A stretch of 64,000 nt of DNA, taken from contig JBMFVW010000003.1 in the NCBI GenBank assembly GCA_049965795.1, forward strand, positions 1 through 64,000. The letters are read 5' to 3'. Source of the stretch: Acidulodesulfobacterium_A sp049965795. Lineage in GTDB: Bacteria; SZUA-79; Acidulodesulfobacterales; Acidulodesulfobacteraceae. A model generated the notes under the pieces. That model saw nothing but the letters and a program-made list of their open reading frames with translations, was not told the origin of the DNA and ran no database searches. A program made the translations under genes and the position numbers. Positions 17,994 through 27,505 of the stretch are shown here, in pieces (the first letter of the stretch is position 1; each line of letters starts with the position of its first letter).

Positions 17994-19022
17994 ATGAAGA
18001 TGCAAAAATCAAAAAAATTTAAAATTTTTATTTTAAACGCTGTTTCCGGATTAATTATTTTAACTACCGGTTTTTTTGCATATGCGGCATTAGACATGTT
18101 CGGTGCGCTCCATTCCTCTGGGGTTTCAAACGCGCCTTATTCGTTAAAGCAGTCAGGATTGATTTTTTATAACGGAAACAGCGGGATAAAACTTGCATAT
18201 CCTTCATTATCCGGCACTTCAAGCGGAACATTTTTTTACATAGTTTTTATTTTTGCCGTTTTATTTGCAGCCGCCGCCATAATTTTTATGTATGTATATT
18301 TTTATAGGCTGATAGAAGTTCATGATAATACCGAAAAATCGTTAAGATCTTTAGAAAAAAATATTCTTGAAATACCTTCTACTATTATGCATGAGATTAA
18401 AGGCAACATAAATTCTATTATGATTAATTCAAAAATATTGACTGAAAAGATTAAAAATTCGGAATTTAATAAAAAAGACGAAATAGCTAAAACAGGATAT
18501 GTCATAGAAGACGAAATTTCGAAGATAGCTTTTACTATTGACGATATACTTAAATTTACCAAAGATTTAGATTTAAATTTGGAAGAGATTAATCTTTCCT
18601 CATTAATCGTTGAAGCATACGAAGCGGTTAAAGAAGGATTTTCAATGAAAAAAATTAAATTTTCTTCATCCGTCGATAAAAACATAAATATCGTTATGGA
18701 TAAAGATTTGATGATTCAGGTTTTTAAAAATTTAATACTAAATGCCGCAGAGTCTTACGGCGGCAGAGACGGAGATGTTTTAATCCGTTCTTCTTATATA
18801 TTGAATAAAGTCTGTTTAACGGTCGAAGACTATGGCTGCGGCATTGAAAAAAAAGAGTTGAATAAAATTTTTGAACCTTTTTTTACGACGAAAAAAAACG
18901 GAACGGGACTTGGTCTTGCCCTGATCAAAAGAATCGTCGACGCGCATAAATTCGATATAAATATTGAATCCCGCATAGGTTTCGGAACAAAGGTTTCTTT
19001 AATTATGAAAGAAATTCAGTAA
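17994..19022 (+). CDS. Sensor histidine kinase
   Basis: This 342-residue membrane kinase has TM1 at about 10-32 and TM2 at about 82-102, enclosing a small periplasmic part of about 50 residues. The HisKA-like dimerisation helix carries the phospho-acceptor His near residue 133 (TIMHEIKGNINSIM). The HATPase_c domain (about 220-342) has the N-box NLILNAAESYGG and the G-box GTGLGLALIKRIV. No PAS or HAMP domain is evident. The sigma-54-type response regulator gene starts 33 bp downstream, so the two form a pair. The signal sensed is unknown. Confidence 0.9.
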   Translation: MKMQKSKKFKIFILNAVSGLIILTTGFFAYAALDMFGALHSSGVSNAPYSLKQSGLIFYNGNSGIKLAYPSLSGTSSGTFFYIVFIFAVLFAAAAIIFMYVYFYRLIEVHDNTEKSLRSLEKNILEIPSTIMHEIKGNINSIMINSKILTEKIKNSEFNKKDEIAKTGYVIEDEISKIAFTIDDILKFTKDLDLNLEEINLSSLIVEAYEAVKEGFSMKKIKFSSSVDKNINIVMDKDLMIQVFKNLILNAAESYGGRDGDVLIRSSYILNKVCLTVEDYGCGIEKKELNKIFEPFFTTKKNGTGLGLALIKRIVDAHKFDINIESRIGFGTKVSLIMKEIQ

Positions 19023-19054
19023 AAAAATCTGCAGCGGTAAATTAATCGTTATCA

Positions 19055-20464
19055 ATGAACCTGCCCGATATGAAATCCGTCAATATATTGATAGTTGAAG
19101 ACGATGATGCTTCTAGAAACGGTCTATCCGAATATTTCAACCTTAAGGGCTATAAAGTTTTTTCAGCCGACCGTATAAAATCAGCGTTTGAAATTTTAAA
19201 CTATTCAGCCGAATCAGAAAATAATAAAGATAAAATAGACATTATAATTACCGATCTTAAACTTCCCGACGGAACCGGATTGGAATTATTAAAATCTATA
19301 AAAGAAGGTTTAAATCAAAATGCCGAAGTTATAATAGCTACCGGTTTCAGCTCGGTTAAAACGGCGGTAGAAGCTATTAAACTAGGGGCTTACGATTATA
19401 TAACCAAACCGGTTAATCTTGAAGAGTTAGAACTGCTGGTAAGCCGTATAATATCTAATAAAAATCTCATAGATGAATTAAATATCCTCAAAAACAGACT
19501 TGACGAAAAATATAATTTCGGCAACCTGATAACGTCTTCAAGAAAAATGATCGAAACAGTCGATACCGCAATCTCGGTATCCGGCACTAATTCTACCGTT
19601 CTTATAGAAGGAGAATCCGGCACGGGCAAAGAACTGCTTGCCAACATAATAGTCAATAATTCAAAAAGAAAAAATAAACCGTTCGTTAAGGTAAACTGCG
19701 CAGCGCTTTCGGAGACTGTTTTAGAAAACGAACTTTTCGGCCATGAAAAAGGGGCATATACCGGCGCTGATTCCTTATATAAAGGAAGATTTGAAATTGC
19801 CGACGGCGGAACTATATTTCTTGACGAAATAGGAGAAATTTCTTTAAAAACTCAGACGAAAATATTGCGGGTTCTTCAGGAAAGAGAGTTTGAAAGAGTC
19901 GGAGGCAGTAAAACTATTAAAGTAGATATAAGAATAATAGCCGCATCGCAAGATATAACCAAAAAAGTTTCTAACGGCGAATTCAGGAAAGATTTATATT
20001 ACAGGCTTAACGTAATAAACCTTAATCTTATCCCTTTAAGGGAAAGAAGGGAAGACGTACCGCTCCTTGTTAAGCGTTTCTTAAGCGATTTTGCCGAGGA
20101 AAACGGAAAAAAATTTACCGGATTAAACAAAGAAGTCTTGGATATTTTATTAAATTACGATTATCCTGGCAACGTCAGGGAGCTTAAAAATATTGTAGAA
20201 TATATGACTGCCGTTTCTAAGAATTCGGTTATAGACGAATCGTCCATACCGGATTATTTAAAGAAAATAAATAAAAAAAAGGAAACCGGTTCGGACTCCG
20301 GCGGTAAAGATTTTATAAAGATACCGTTTGGAATAGGATTGGAAGACGCCGAGAATATTATCATAAAAAAGACGCTTGAAAGAAACGGATTTAATAAAGT
20401 CAAAACAGCGAACGACTTAAAAATAGGTTTAAAAACCGTCTATAGGAAATTAGAAAAGATCTAA
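19055..20464 (+). CDS. NtrC-family sigma-54-dependent response regulator
   Basis: This 469-residue activator has a receiver domain at 1-125 (DDD near 16-18, phospho-acceptor in ITDLKLPDG near 67), and a AAA+ domain at about 155-390 with Walker A GESGTGKE near 185. The sigma-54 contact loop is GAYTGA, with Tyr in place of the common Phe, and the domain has Walker B GGTIFLDEIGE. A Fis-type HTH (about 430-469, ending ANDLKIGLKTVYRKLEK) completes it. It drives sigma-54 promoters when phosphorylated by the kinase just upstream. Its stop codon overlaps that of the convergent TPR gene by 4 bp. Confidence 0.92.
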   Translation: MNLPDMKSVNILIVEDDDASRNGLSEYFNLKGYKVFSADRIKSAFEILNYSAESENNKDKIDIIITDLKLPDGTGLELLKSIKEGLNQNAEVIIATGFSSVKTAVEAIKLGAYDYITKPVNLEELELLVSRIISNKNLIDELNILKNRLDEKYNFGNLITSSRKMIETVDTAISVSGTNSTVLIEGESGTGKELLANIIVNNSKRKNKPFVKVNCAALSETVLENELFGHEKGAYTGADSLYKGRFEIADGGTIFLDEIGEISLKTQTKILRVLQEREFERVGGSKTIKVDIRIIAASQDITKKVSNGEFRKDLYYRLNVINLNLIPLRERREDVPLLVKRFLSDFAEENGKKFTGLNKEVLDILLNYDYPGNVRELKNIVEYMTAVSKNSVIDESSIPDYLKKINKKKETGSDSGGKDFIKIPFGIGLEDAENIIIKKTLERNGFNKVKTANDLKIGLKTVYRKLEKI

Positions 20465-22179
20465 CTATCTTTTTTTATCTCGTCAATAAATTTTTTTATC
20501 TGCCTCGTTTTCTTTATTTTATAAGATTTATTAAAATATTCCAGAGCTTTTTTATAGTTTTTCAACTTTAAATAATCCATTCCGGTATGCTTTAAAACGG
20601 TAGGGGACTTGCCGAGCTTTTTAAGAGCTGTTTTGAATAATTTAAGAGCTTCCGCGTATTTTCCTTCCCTGTAATATACAAACCCAAGACTGTCGATTAT
20701 GAAAGGAGATCCTTTATCGTACGACAGAGCTTTTTTAATAAATTTTTCAGCAGTTTTAATATGCTTATTTTTTACAGCGAGGTAATATCCTAAATAATTA
20801 AGGGCAGAGGCATCATACGGGTTTATCCTTAGTATTTTTTTCATAACGGCGGCGGCTTTTTTATCAGCTTTTAGATAATGATATGCCGAACCTAATTCAT
20901 ACAAAAGAGCCGTATTGTTTTTAAATTTAGATAAACCTTTTTCAATTAAGAGTTTAGAAAACTTATAGTCTTTTACTTCGGACAGAGCTATTGCGGAAAA
21001 ATAATAAAATTTTAAATTTTTTTTAATTTCGGTATCGGTAAGCATTTTCGATATCGTCGAGATTATATATTTTTTATATTTCGTTTTATCGGTTTTTTTA
21101 TAACGGTTAATGTATATTTCCATAGTTTCAAGCTTAGCGTCTATATAATGCCTTCCCGGTTTTAGCTTGCATAGAAACGACAGTCCTTTTTTGTATTTTT
21201 TTTCAAATATATATGAAATTCCGATAAAAAAATATGCGTTATTTTTCAGCCTGAAATTATTTTTAATGCCGGCGGATACGTCGATAAAATCTAAAAATCT
21301 TTTTCTCGCCTTCGCATACTCTTTTTGGGTGTATTCTAATATCGCAGACTGGTAGAGCGCCGTTTTAGAATAAGGGTTTATTTTTAAGTATTTATCGAAA
21401 ATGCCGTCGGCTTTTTTTATTTTGCCGTCTAATATATAAAGAGCTGCAAGTCTAAAATAAGCTTTTTTAAAATAAGGATCTATAGATATTATGCTTATAA
21501 GATTTTTTTCCGCATTTTGTTTTTTATTTAATGCCGAATATATTTTAGAAAGCATATAATATGAACCTATATTTTTTGAATGCTGCATTTTTGCTATATT
21601 AAGATAAAAAACGGCAGTTTTTAAATTGTTTTCATAAATATAAATATTTGCAATGAATAGAAGCGCTTTTAAATTATAAGGGTCTTTATTTAAAATACTT
21701 TTAAGTATAGTTACCGCGCGTTTCATATTGTTACCGCCGGCTTCAATTTTTGCTTTTAGAATCAAATAATTAATATCAGCTGACGATAATTTTCCGGAAC
21801 CGTTGCTTTTATGAAGTAGTTTTAAAGCCGTATCTATGTATTTTAAGGCTTTTTTATATTTTGACTGTTTAAAGTATAAAAGCGCCGTTATATAATTTAA
21901 ATACGGTTTTTGGAAATAGGACGAAGGCTCTTTTTTAAAATATTTTACGGCAGAACCGTAATTTCCGTCGTAATAATTAATATAACCTGCCGCGGCGTTA
22001 AATACAGCCTCTGATTTTAAAGGCGCTCTTGTAAAACTTGCTGCATCTGCCCTTTTAGTAAAATACATTAGGTTAAAAAGAATTAAAAATAGTGCAGTGC
22101 ATAAATAAACGGCAGTTGTTAAACGTTTTTTTTCAGCAGTATAAAAAATTCCGTATTCCCTTTTTTTCCTTTTATACAT
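20461..22179 (-). CDS. Tetratricopeptide-repeat protein with N-terminal membrane anchor
   Basis: This 572-residue, very Lys/Tyr-rich protein has a basic N-terminus followed by one hydrophobic helix (about 23-41). The rest is built of about 14 TPR-like helical pairs (for example YFRLAALYILDGKIKKADGIFDKYL and ALNYLGYYLAVKNKHIKTAEKFI). TPR arrays are protein-interaction scaffolds, and this one is probably periplasmic and tethered to the inner membrane. Its start overlaps the end of tlyA by 61 bp. I kept it because no downstream ATG, GTG or TTG preserves the membrane helix. It lies at the end of the xseB-ispA-dxs-tlyA gene run. Confidence 0.8.
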   Translation of the reverse strand: MYKRKKREYGIFYTAEKKRLTTAVYLCTALFLILFNLMYFTKRADAASFTRAPLKSEAVFNAAAGYINYYDGNYGSAVKYFKKEPSSYFQKPYLNYITALLYFKQSKYKKALKYIDTALKLLHKSNGSGKLSSADINYLILKAKIEAGGNNMKRAVTILKSILNKDPYNLKALLFIANIYIYENNLKTAVFYLNIAKMQHSKNIGSYYMLSKIYSALNKKQNAEKNLISIISIDPYFKKAYFRLAALYILDGKIKKADGIFDKYLKINPYSKTALYQSAILEYTQKEYAKARKRFLDFIDVSAGIKNNFRLKNNAYFFIGISYIFEKKYKKGLSFLCKLKPGRHYIDAKLETMEIYINRYKKTDKTKYKKYIISTISKMLTDTEIKKNLKFYYFSAIALSEVKDYKFSKLLIEKGLSKFKNNTALLYELGSAYHYLKADKKAAAVMKKILRINPYDASALNYLGYYLAVKNKHIKTAEKFIKKALSYDKGSPFIIDSLGFVYYREGKYAEALKLFKTALKKLGKSPTVLKHTGMDYLKLKNYKKALEYFNKSYKIKKTRQIKKFIDEIKKDS

Positions 22180-22859
22180 GATTTTTTTACTCCTAATACG
22201 CCGAGATTCAAATTTTTAGAAAAATCAATTATTTTATTAATGACCGATTCGTGTATTTTATCGTCTTTTACTATACCTTTTTTAATATTTTTTTTGTTTT
22301 CCGTTTCAAACTGCGGTTTGATTAAAAAAAGCATCATTCCTTCCCTTTTTACGAATTTTAATATATAAGGTATAATTTTAGTAAGCGACGTAAAAGATGC
22401 ATCGCATACCGCAATGTCGAGCTCTTCCCCTATCTTTTCGAAAGGAAGGGTTTTAATGTCCGTATTTTCCAAATTTTTAATTTTTGGATTGCTTCTTAAA
22501 GAATAATGAAGCTGTCCGTAGCCTACGTCAATGCAGAATATAAAATCCGCGCCTTCTTGTAGGAGGCAATCCGTGAAACCTCCGGTGGAAGCTCCTATGT
22601 CGATTATTCTTTTGCCCTTTACGTCTAATTTAAAATCCGTCAAGGCGCACTTTAGCTTTAATCCGCCTCTCGATACGTAAGGATTGCTTTTTTTAACCTC
22701 TATTAAACTGTCTATTTCAACCTGCGTTCCGGGCTTTACGCATTTTGATCCGTTAACACTTACCATTCCTTCCATGATAAGCGCCGCCGCCCTGGTTCTC
22801 GTTAAGTTATATCCCGACGAGGGTTCAGCAAGAAGAACATCTAATCTTATTTTTTTCAC
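22119..22859 (-). CDS. tlyA: TlyA-family rRNA ribose 2'-O-methyltransferase
   Basis: This 246-residue protein has an N-terminal S4 RNA-binding domain (about 1-60: IRLDVLLAEPSSGYNLTRTRA, VNGSKCVKPGT) and an FtsJ-type Rossmann methyltransferase (about 62-245). The SAM motif is IDIGASTGGFTDCLLQEGA and the catalytic region is VCDASFTSL. TlyA enzymes methylate cytidine in 16S and/or 23S rRNA. Older annotations as hemolysin are historical. The order dxs-tlyA is widely conserved. It overlaps dxs by 35 bp and the TPR gene by 61 bp, indicating a tightly packed operon. Confidence 0.93.
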   Translation of the reverse strand: MKKIRLDVLLAEPSSGYNLTRTRAAALIMEGMVSVNGSKCVKPGTQVEIDSLIEVKKSNPYVSRGGLKLKCALTDFKLDVKGKRIIDIGASTGGFTDCLLQEGADFIFCIDVGYGQLHYSLRSNPKIKNLENTDIKTLPFEKIGEELDIAVCDASFTSLTKIIPYILKFVKREGMMLFLIKPQFETENKKNIKKGIVKDDKIHESVINKIIDFSKNLNLGVLGVKKSCIKGKKGNTEFFILLKKNV

Positions 22860-24771
22860 TATCTGAGATAAAAAAAGCTTTTATCGTATCCGATAAACTT
22901 TCCTCCGAAAATCCTTTTAAGGCAAGCAGTTCCGACCGCGATCCGTGTTCTATGAAATCGGAGCCGAGAGATACTATTTTATATTCTATGAAATTCGGAT
23001 TGGTTTGCCGGCTTAGCAAAGTTAAAAGTTTTGCTCCAAAACCGGAAAACTCTACGTTTTCTTCGACGGTCATTATTTTTTCCGCATTTTTAATTGTATT
23101 TATTAATTCGGCGGAAATAGGCGAAATAAATCTTGCGTCTATTAGACTTATTAAGTTTTCCGGGTTTTTGGCATTACTTTCGTTAAAAGTTTTCAGTATT
23201 TTGTTTATTATGGAAGTATGCGGCGCACCGATACTTATTACTACATTTCTAAAACTGCCTGCATCAAGCAATATCTCAAATTCCCCTTCGGCTATAACCG
23301 GAACGCTACCTTTTTCGGGAAGTTCAAAATAAGGAGTTTCCGCTTTCGGGTATCTTACGGCAACGGGTTTCCCGTATATCAAAGAGCTTTTAATCATCCG
23401 CATAAGTTCATATTCGTTTCTGGGCGACATAAAAACTATGTTCGGTATGTAGTTTAAAAAAGATATATCGAATATCCCCTGATGTGTTGCACCGTCTTCT
23501 CCGGCAATTCCCGCCCTGTCTATACAGAAAACGACCGGCAGATTCTGCAGACAGACATCGTGAATTATCTGGTCTAAAGAGCGCTGAAGAAAAGTCGAAT
23601 ATATAAAAACAAACGGCTTTAATCCGTTAGCTGCGGCGCCTGCGGCAAAGGTTACTGCGTGTTCTTCGGCTATGCCTACGTCGAAAAATCTGTCCGGAAA
23701 AAGTTTTGAAAATTTTGAAAGTCCCGTTCCATCCGGCATTGCCGCCGTTACTGCTATTATTCCGGCGTTATCCGACGCCATATCTGCAAGAAAGTTTGAA
23801 GCTGTTTCACCGTATGAAACGTTGCCGGATTTTTTTAACGTTAAACCGGTGTTTTTATCAAAAGCCGAAATCCCGTGAAATATTGACGGATTTTTTTCTG
23901 CAGGTTCGTAACCTTTCCCTTTTTTTGTTATAACATGAAGCAGAATAGGTTTTTTTAATCTCTTTATGTTGTCGAAAGAATCTATCAGATGCTGAAGGTT
24001 ATGCCCGTCTATAGGTCCTATATAAGTAAAACCTAGTTCTTCAAAGATAATACCTGGCGCTATAAGATTTTTAAAAGATTCTTCAAATTTAGAAGCAAGT
24101 TTTGCCACTTGCAAACCGAACAACGGGATAGATTTCAACATTTTTTCTATTTCTTTTCTTAAGCCCTGATAAAAATTGCCGCTCATTATTTTATTTAAAT
24201 AATTAGAAATCGCTCCTACGTTTTTAGATATCGACATTTCGTTGTCGTTAAGTATAACTATGACGTCCTTTTTTAATGAACCTGCGTTATTTAAGCCTTC
24301 GAGAGCCAGTCCGTTGGAAATTGAAGCGTCTCCTATAACAGCTATAATTCTTCCGTTCTTGTCCGTATCGTTTTTTAAATCTTTTGCGACGCTCATACCG
24401 AGAGCGGCGGAAATAGAAGTGCCGGCATGGCCTGTGCCGAAATAATCATATCTGCTTTCCGATATTGACGGAAAACCGGATATACCTCCTAATTTTCTTA
24501 AGGTATTAAATTTTTCTTTTCTTCCCGTAAGAATCTTATAAGAATAAGACTGATGTCCGACGTCCCATATAACTTTGTCGGCGTTTTCAAAATCGAAAGA
24601 TTTTATAAGCGCAACCGTCAGTTCTACTACACCGAGACTTGACGCAATATGTCCGCCGTTACCGGAGCATACGGAAATTATTTCTTTCCTCAGCTCGTCG
24701 GAAAGCAGTTCAAGTTCATTTATATTTAAGTCTTTTACGTCGTTCGGATTTTTTATTTTTTCCAGTATCAT
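22825..24771 (-). CDS. dxs: 1-deoxy-D-xylulose-5-phosphate synthase
   Basis: This 648-residue thiamine-diphosphate enzyme condenses pyruvate and glyceraldehyde-3-phosphate, the first step of the MEP isoprenoid pathway. The N-terminal domain has the active-site His in HIASSLGVVELTVAL, WDVGHQSYSYKILTGR, and the ThDP/Mg motif GDASISNGLALEGLNNAG. The pyrimidine-binding domain has DVGIAEEHAVTFAAGAAA and YSTFLQRSLDQIIHDV. A transketolase C-terminal domain follows. The length is usual. Together with ispA just upstream it supplies prenyl precursors for quinones and lipid carriers. Confidence 0.96.
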   Translation of the reverse strand: MILEKIKNPNDVKDLNINELELLSDELRKEIISVCSGNGGHIASSLGVVELTVALIKSFDFENADKVIWDVGHQSYSYKILTGRKEKFNTLRKLGGISGFPSISESRYDYFGTGHAGTSISAALGMSVAKDLKNDTDKNGRIIAVIGDASISNGLALEGLNNAGSLKKDVIVILNDNEMSISKNVGAISNYLNKIMSGNFYQGLRKEIEKMLKSIPLFGLQVAKLASKFEESFKNLIAPGIIFEELGFTYIGPIDGHNLQHLIDSFDNIKRLKKPILLHVITKKGKGYEPAEKNPSIFHGISAFDKNTGLTLKKSGNVSYGETASNFLADMASDNAGIIAVTAAMPDGTGLSKFSKLFPDRFFDVGIAEEHAVTFAAGAAANGLKPFVFIYSTFLQRSLDQIIHDVCLQNLPVVFCIDRAGIAGEDGATHQGIFDISFLNYIPNIVFMSPRNEYELMRMIKSSLIYGKPVAVRYPKAETPYFELPEKGSVPVIAEGEFEILLDAGSFRNVVISIGAPHTSIINKILKTFNESNAKNPENLISLIDARFISPISAELINTIKNAEKIMTVEENVEFSGFGAKLLTLLSRQTNPNFIEYKIVSLGSDFIEHGSRSELLALKGFSEESLSDTIKAFFISDSEKNKIRCSSC

Positions 24772-24811
24772 AATAAAAAAAGCCTTATATTTTAATTTAA
24801 ATTAATTTAGT

Positions 24812-25726
24812 TTAGTTTATCCTGTCTGTAAGATAATTTATTAATTCTATAAGCATCGTCTTTTCTGCGCCGGTTTTTTCTATAGCCGATAGCGCTGTGC
24901 CGTTGTATTCTTTAATCAGTTCTTTGGTTTTTTCTATACCCAATTGCTCGACTACGGTGGATTTTTGATTTATTTTGTCTATGCCCGCCGTTTTTCCGAT
25001 AGTCTCTTCGTTTCCTAATGCACCGAGAATATCGTCCACGGCTTGAAAAGCTAATCCTAAATTTAATCCGAATCTTTTAAATTCCGATACTACCGATTCG
25101 TCTTTTCCCGACAAAATTGCGCCTACGGCGCAAGCAGCCGAGATAAGAGACGCCGTTTTTTTTTCGTTTATATATTCTATTTGCTTTGGATTTAAAGATT
25201 TGCCGAAAGAATCAACGTCGTGAAACTGACCTTCGACAAGACCGCCTGCCCCTGAAGCATAAGCGATCTCTCTTATTATACTTAACGTTTTTTCCGGTTC
25301 CAGCCATCCGCAGTAATTTTTATCGGAAAGCATAGCAAAAGCTTCGGCAAGGAGGGCGTCGCCGGCAAGTATTGCGGAGGCTTCGCCGAATACTATATGG
25401 CTTGTAGGTTTCCCTCTCCTGAGGCTGTCGTTGTCCATTGAAGGCAGGTCGTCGTGTATCAAAGAATACGAGTGAATAAGTTCGATAGAAGAGGCAAAAG
25501 GAAGCAGTTTTTTTTTATCGGAAAAACCGAGACTTTCCGCGGTAAGCATAACCATAATAGGCCTTATTCGTTTGCCCGGCGTAGTAAGCGTATATAACAT
25601 TGCATCCGGAAGAGAAAATTTATTATGCGGAAATTTTTTTCCGAAATCCATTTTTTTAAAATGGTCTTGGATAAAGAAGTCTATTAATTTTTTATTAGTT
25701 TCTATATATAAAGGAAGGCCGTTCAT
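24812..25726 (-). CDS. ispA: Polyprenyl (farnesyl/geranylgeranyl-type) diphosphate synthase
   Basis: This 304-residue trans-prenyltransferase makes a short-chain prenyl diphosphate from IPP and DMAPP. The first Asp-rich motif is HDDLPSMDND (Asp92, Asp93, Asp98). The second region is AFQAVDDILGALGN: Asp231 and Asp232 are present, but the position that is normally the third Asp (DDxxD) is Gly235. GKRIRPIM and the Lys/Arg substrate residues are intact. The gene overlaps xseB by 4 bp (ATGA type) and precedes dxs, the classical order. Product chain length cannot be read with certainty. Confidence 0.92.
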   Translation of the reverse strand: MNGLPLYIETNKKLIDFFIQDHFKKMDFGKKFPHNKFSLPDAMLYTLTTPGKRIRPIMVMLTAESLGFSDKKKLLPFASSIELIHSYSLIHDDLPSMDNDSLRRGKPTSHIVFGEASAILAGDALLAEAFAMLSDKNYCGWLEPEKTLSIIREIAYASGAGGLVEGQFHDVDSFGKSLNPKQIEYINEKKTASLISAACAVGAILSGKDESVVSEFKRFGLNLGLAFQAVDDILGALGNEETIGKTAGIDKINQKSTVVEQLGIEKTKELIKEYNGTALSAIEKTGAEKTMLIELINYLTDRIN

Positions 25727-25986
25727 ATATTTAAATTTTCGATGCCGAAAGGCTTTTTATCTTTTTCGGCGTTTTTTGCGCTTAATTCTTCTATTCTTTT
25801 TTCCGCGGAATCAAGCCTTTGAAGAAGATAATCTGAATATTTTATTCCGTCTTCGTAAATTTTTATGGATTCGTCTAATCCTATATCGCCTTTTTCGAGA
25901 CTGAGGACGCTTTCCTCTAATTTTTTAAGCGCTTCTTCAAATGTCTGGGTGTCTATTTTTTTTTCGGAAGTATTAATATTTTCCAT
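25723..25986 (-). CDS. xseB: Exodeoxyribonuclease VII small subunit
   Basis: This 87-residue, mostly helical protein has the XseB core TFEEALKKLEESVLSLEKGDIGLDESIKIYEDG. It binds XseA to form exonuclease VII, which degrades single-stranded DNA to short oligonucleotides. The large-subunit gene xseA is in the same window but about 25 kb away at 50595. xseB opens the xseB-ispA-dxs-tlyA operon, with a 4-bp overlap to ispA. The Lys/Glu-rich extension after residue 70 is ordinary. Confidence 0.92.
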   Translation of the reverse strand: MENINTSEKKIDTQTFEEALKKLEESVLSLEKGDIGLDESIKIYEDGIKYSDYLLQRLDSAEKRIEELSAKNAEKDKKPFGIENLNI

Positions 25987-26036
25987 ATATTTTAATTATA
26001 AGAAAAACGAAAAAAAATATCAATTCAAATTTTGTC

Positions 26037-26065
26037 TTGAAAAAAATATATCTATTTTGTATTAT
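26037..26065 (+). promoter_or_regulatory. Predicted sigma-70-type promoter for the gene at 26131
   Basis: TTGAAA (26037-26042), a 17-nt spacer and TATTAT (26060-26065) lie 66 bp before the start codon of the small membrane protein. They sit in the divergent region between it and xseB. Predicted by eye only. Confidence 0.5.
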
Positions 26066-26130
26066 TAAATTAATATTAATTTTCTAAATAAGAAAACAAA
26101 AATTATAATTTATAAAAAGGGAGAAATAAA

Positions 26131-26466
26131 ATGATAGACTTAATTCATGCTTTAAGTTTTATGAATTTATTTTACGTTCTGGTCGTGCTCGGCGCCGCCA
26201 TAATGTTTGCAAACATGATTATTGCGGCTTCTTTAAGGAAGAGAATACCGGGAGGGTTTGTAGGAAAATGGCTTGCCATCATGTGGGTTTTTATGTTTTT
26301 CTTTTTCCTGGCGGAGGCCGGAGCATTTTTTTTCATTTCGTCTCTTAATAATATAGACCTGTCATATTTTCTAATAGGTTCGGTTCTGTTTTTCGGTTCC
26401 ATATTCGTAGCCGTTGTAAACAGATTCATATTTCATTTAATTAGAGAGCTTGAAATTCATAAATAG
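26131..26466 (+). CDS. Small three-helix membrane protein, unassigned
   Basis: This 111-residue protein is not recognised. It has three predicted membrane helices (about 13-33, 45-68, 76-100) joined by short loops, with a basic segment SLRKRIPGGFVGKW after helix 1. GGGAG before the ATG and a predicted promoter upstream support expression. It stands between the divergent xseB operon and the DUF4388 gene that begins 85 bp downstream. No catalytic motif is visible. Confidence 0.6.
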   Translation: MIDLIHALSFMNLFYVLVVLGAAIMFANMIIAASLRKRIPGGFVGKWLAIMWVFMFFFFLAEAGAFFFISSLNNIDLSYFLIGSVLFFGSIFVAVVNRFIFHLIRELEIHK

Positions 26467-26551
26467 TCAACTCGGTATATTTTTATAGTATCATATAATT
26501 AAGATATAATAAAAAAATATTAAACAAGAAATTATAAAAAAGGTTATTATT

Positions 26552-27505
26552 ATGGATATAAAAGGAAATATAACAAATCTTGAGCTTTTCGACGTTTTGA
26601 AATTTCTGGAAATTTCAAAAAAAACCGGGGTATTAAATTTAAGATTTGAAAATTTTGCTGCTAAACTTTTTATTAAAGAAGGCAAGCTTTATTTTCTATC
26701 TATTTCGGATAACAATATTCTGGAAAAATTAGCGGTAAAGCTGTTGGATATGGGCAAAAAAGACTATCTTCAAATATTGGAGAAATACCGTACGTATTAT
26801 AAAACTACCGCCGGCTTCGACATATATTTTTTTAAATCGGAGTCTATTCCGAAAGCAAAAGAAAACGAATTTACGTCAAACTATATATCCGAGACTTTAA
26901 ATTATATACTGTTCTTAACCAACGGAGAATTTGCGTTTGACGAAAAGCCATTGCCGGATATAATAAATTTTGCCAATCCTATGGATCTGTCTCCTATTTT
27001 AACCGAATGCAAAAAAAGGCGCGACGAGTTATCCGTTATTTCTAAAGTCATACCTTCAAAAAATTACATTCCTTCCGTAGTTACGAACAGAAGCGGAAAT
27101 ATAAGGCCTTTATCTCTTACTCCCGCCGTATGGAACGTTCTTTCTTTAGTTGACGGGAAAAAAAGTATAAACCAGATTCTTTCTTTAACGGTCGAAAACG
27201 ATTTTTTCGTTCTTAAAACACTTTATAATTTACTGCAGAGCGGATATATAAAAGTAGATCCTCCTCACAACGAACATTTGAACAGGCAGGAATTAATAAA
27301 TTCCGTTAAAAAGGTACTTAAAGAGCAGTTGGGAAATAAAGCCGAAAAAGTGCCGGTAGATTATAACGTTTTAAACAGCGGAGATAAACAGGCGTTGACT
27401 AAATCCATTCAGGATATAGAAAGATACGTCTATATGTTTATCGATGATAAGAAAGCTGCGAAAATAGACTATCTTTTAAAACAGATGCTTATGAACTCCA
27501 TATGA
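26552..27505 (+). CDS. DUF4388 (PATAN-like) domain protein
   Basis: In this 317-residue soluble protein the first 110 or so residues match the DUF4388/PATAN pattern: MDIKGNITNLELFDVLKFLE, then KKTGVLNLRFEN and AKLFIKEGKLYFLSIS. This domain is common in deltaproteobacteria and is often tied to two-component or GTPase signalling. A second region (about 190-240) resembles a winged helix: AVWNVLSLVDGKKSINQIL, then FVLKTLYNLLQSGYIKV. The C-terminus is helical. It overlaps aroE by 4 bp (ATGA), so the two are translated together, though their functions look unrelated. Confidence 0.75.
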   Translation: MDIKGNITNLELFDVLKFLEISKKTGVLNLRFENFAAKLFIKEGKLYFLSISDNNILEKLAVKLLDMGKKDYLQILEKYRTYYKTTAGFDIYFFKSESIPKAKENEFTSNYISETLNYILFLTNGEFAFDEKPLPDIINFANPMDLSPILTECKKRRDELSVISKVIPSKNYIPSVVTNRSGNIRPLSLTPAVWNVLSLVDGKKSINQILSLTVENDFFVLKTLYNLLQSGYIKVDPPHNEHLNRQELINSVKKVLKEQLGNKAEKVPVDYNVLNSGDKQALTKSIQDIERYVYMFIDDKKAAKIDYLLKQMLMNSI

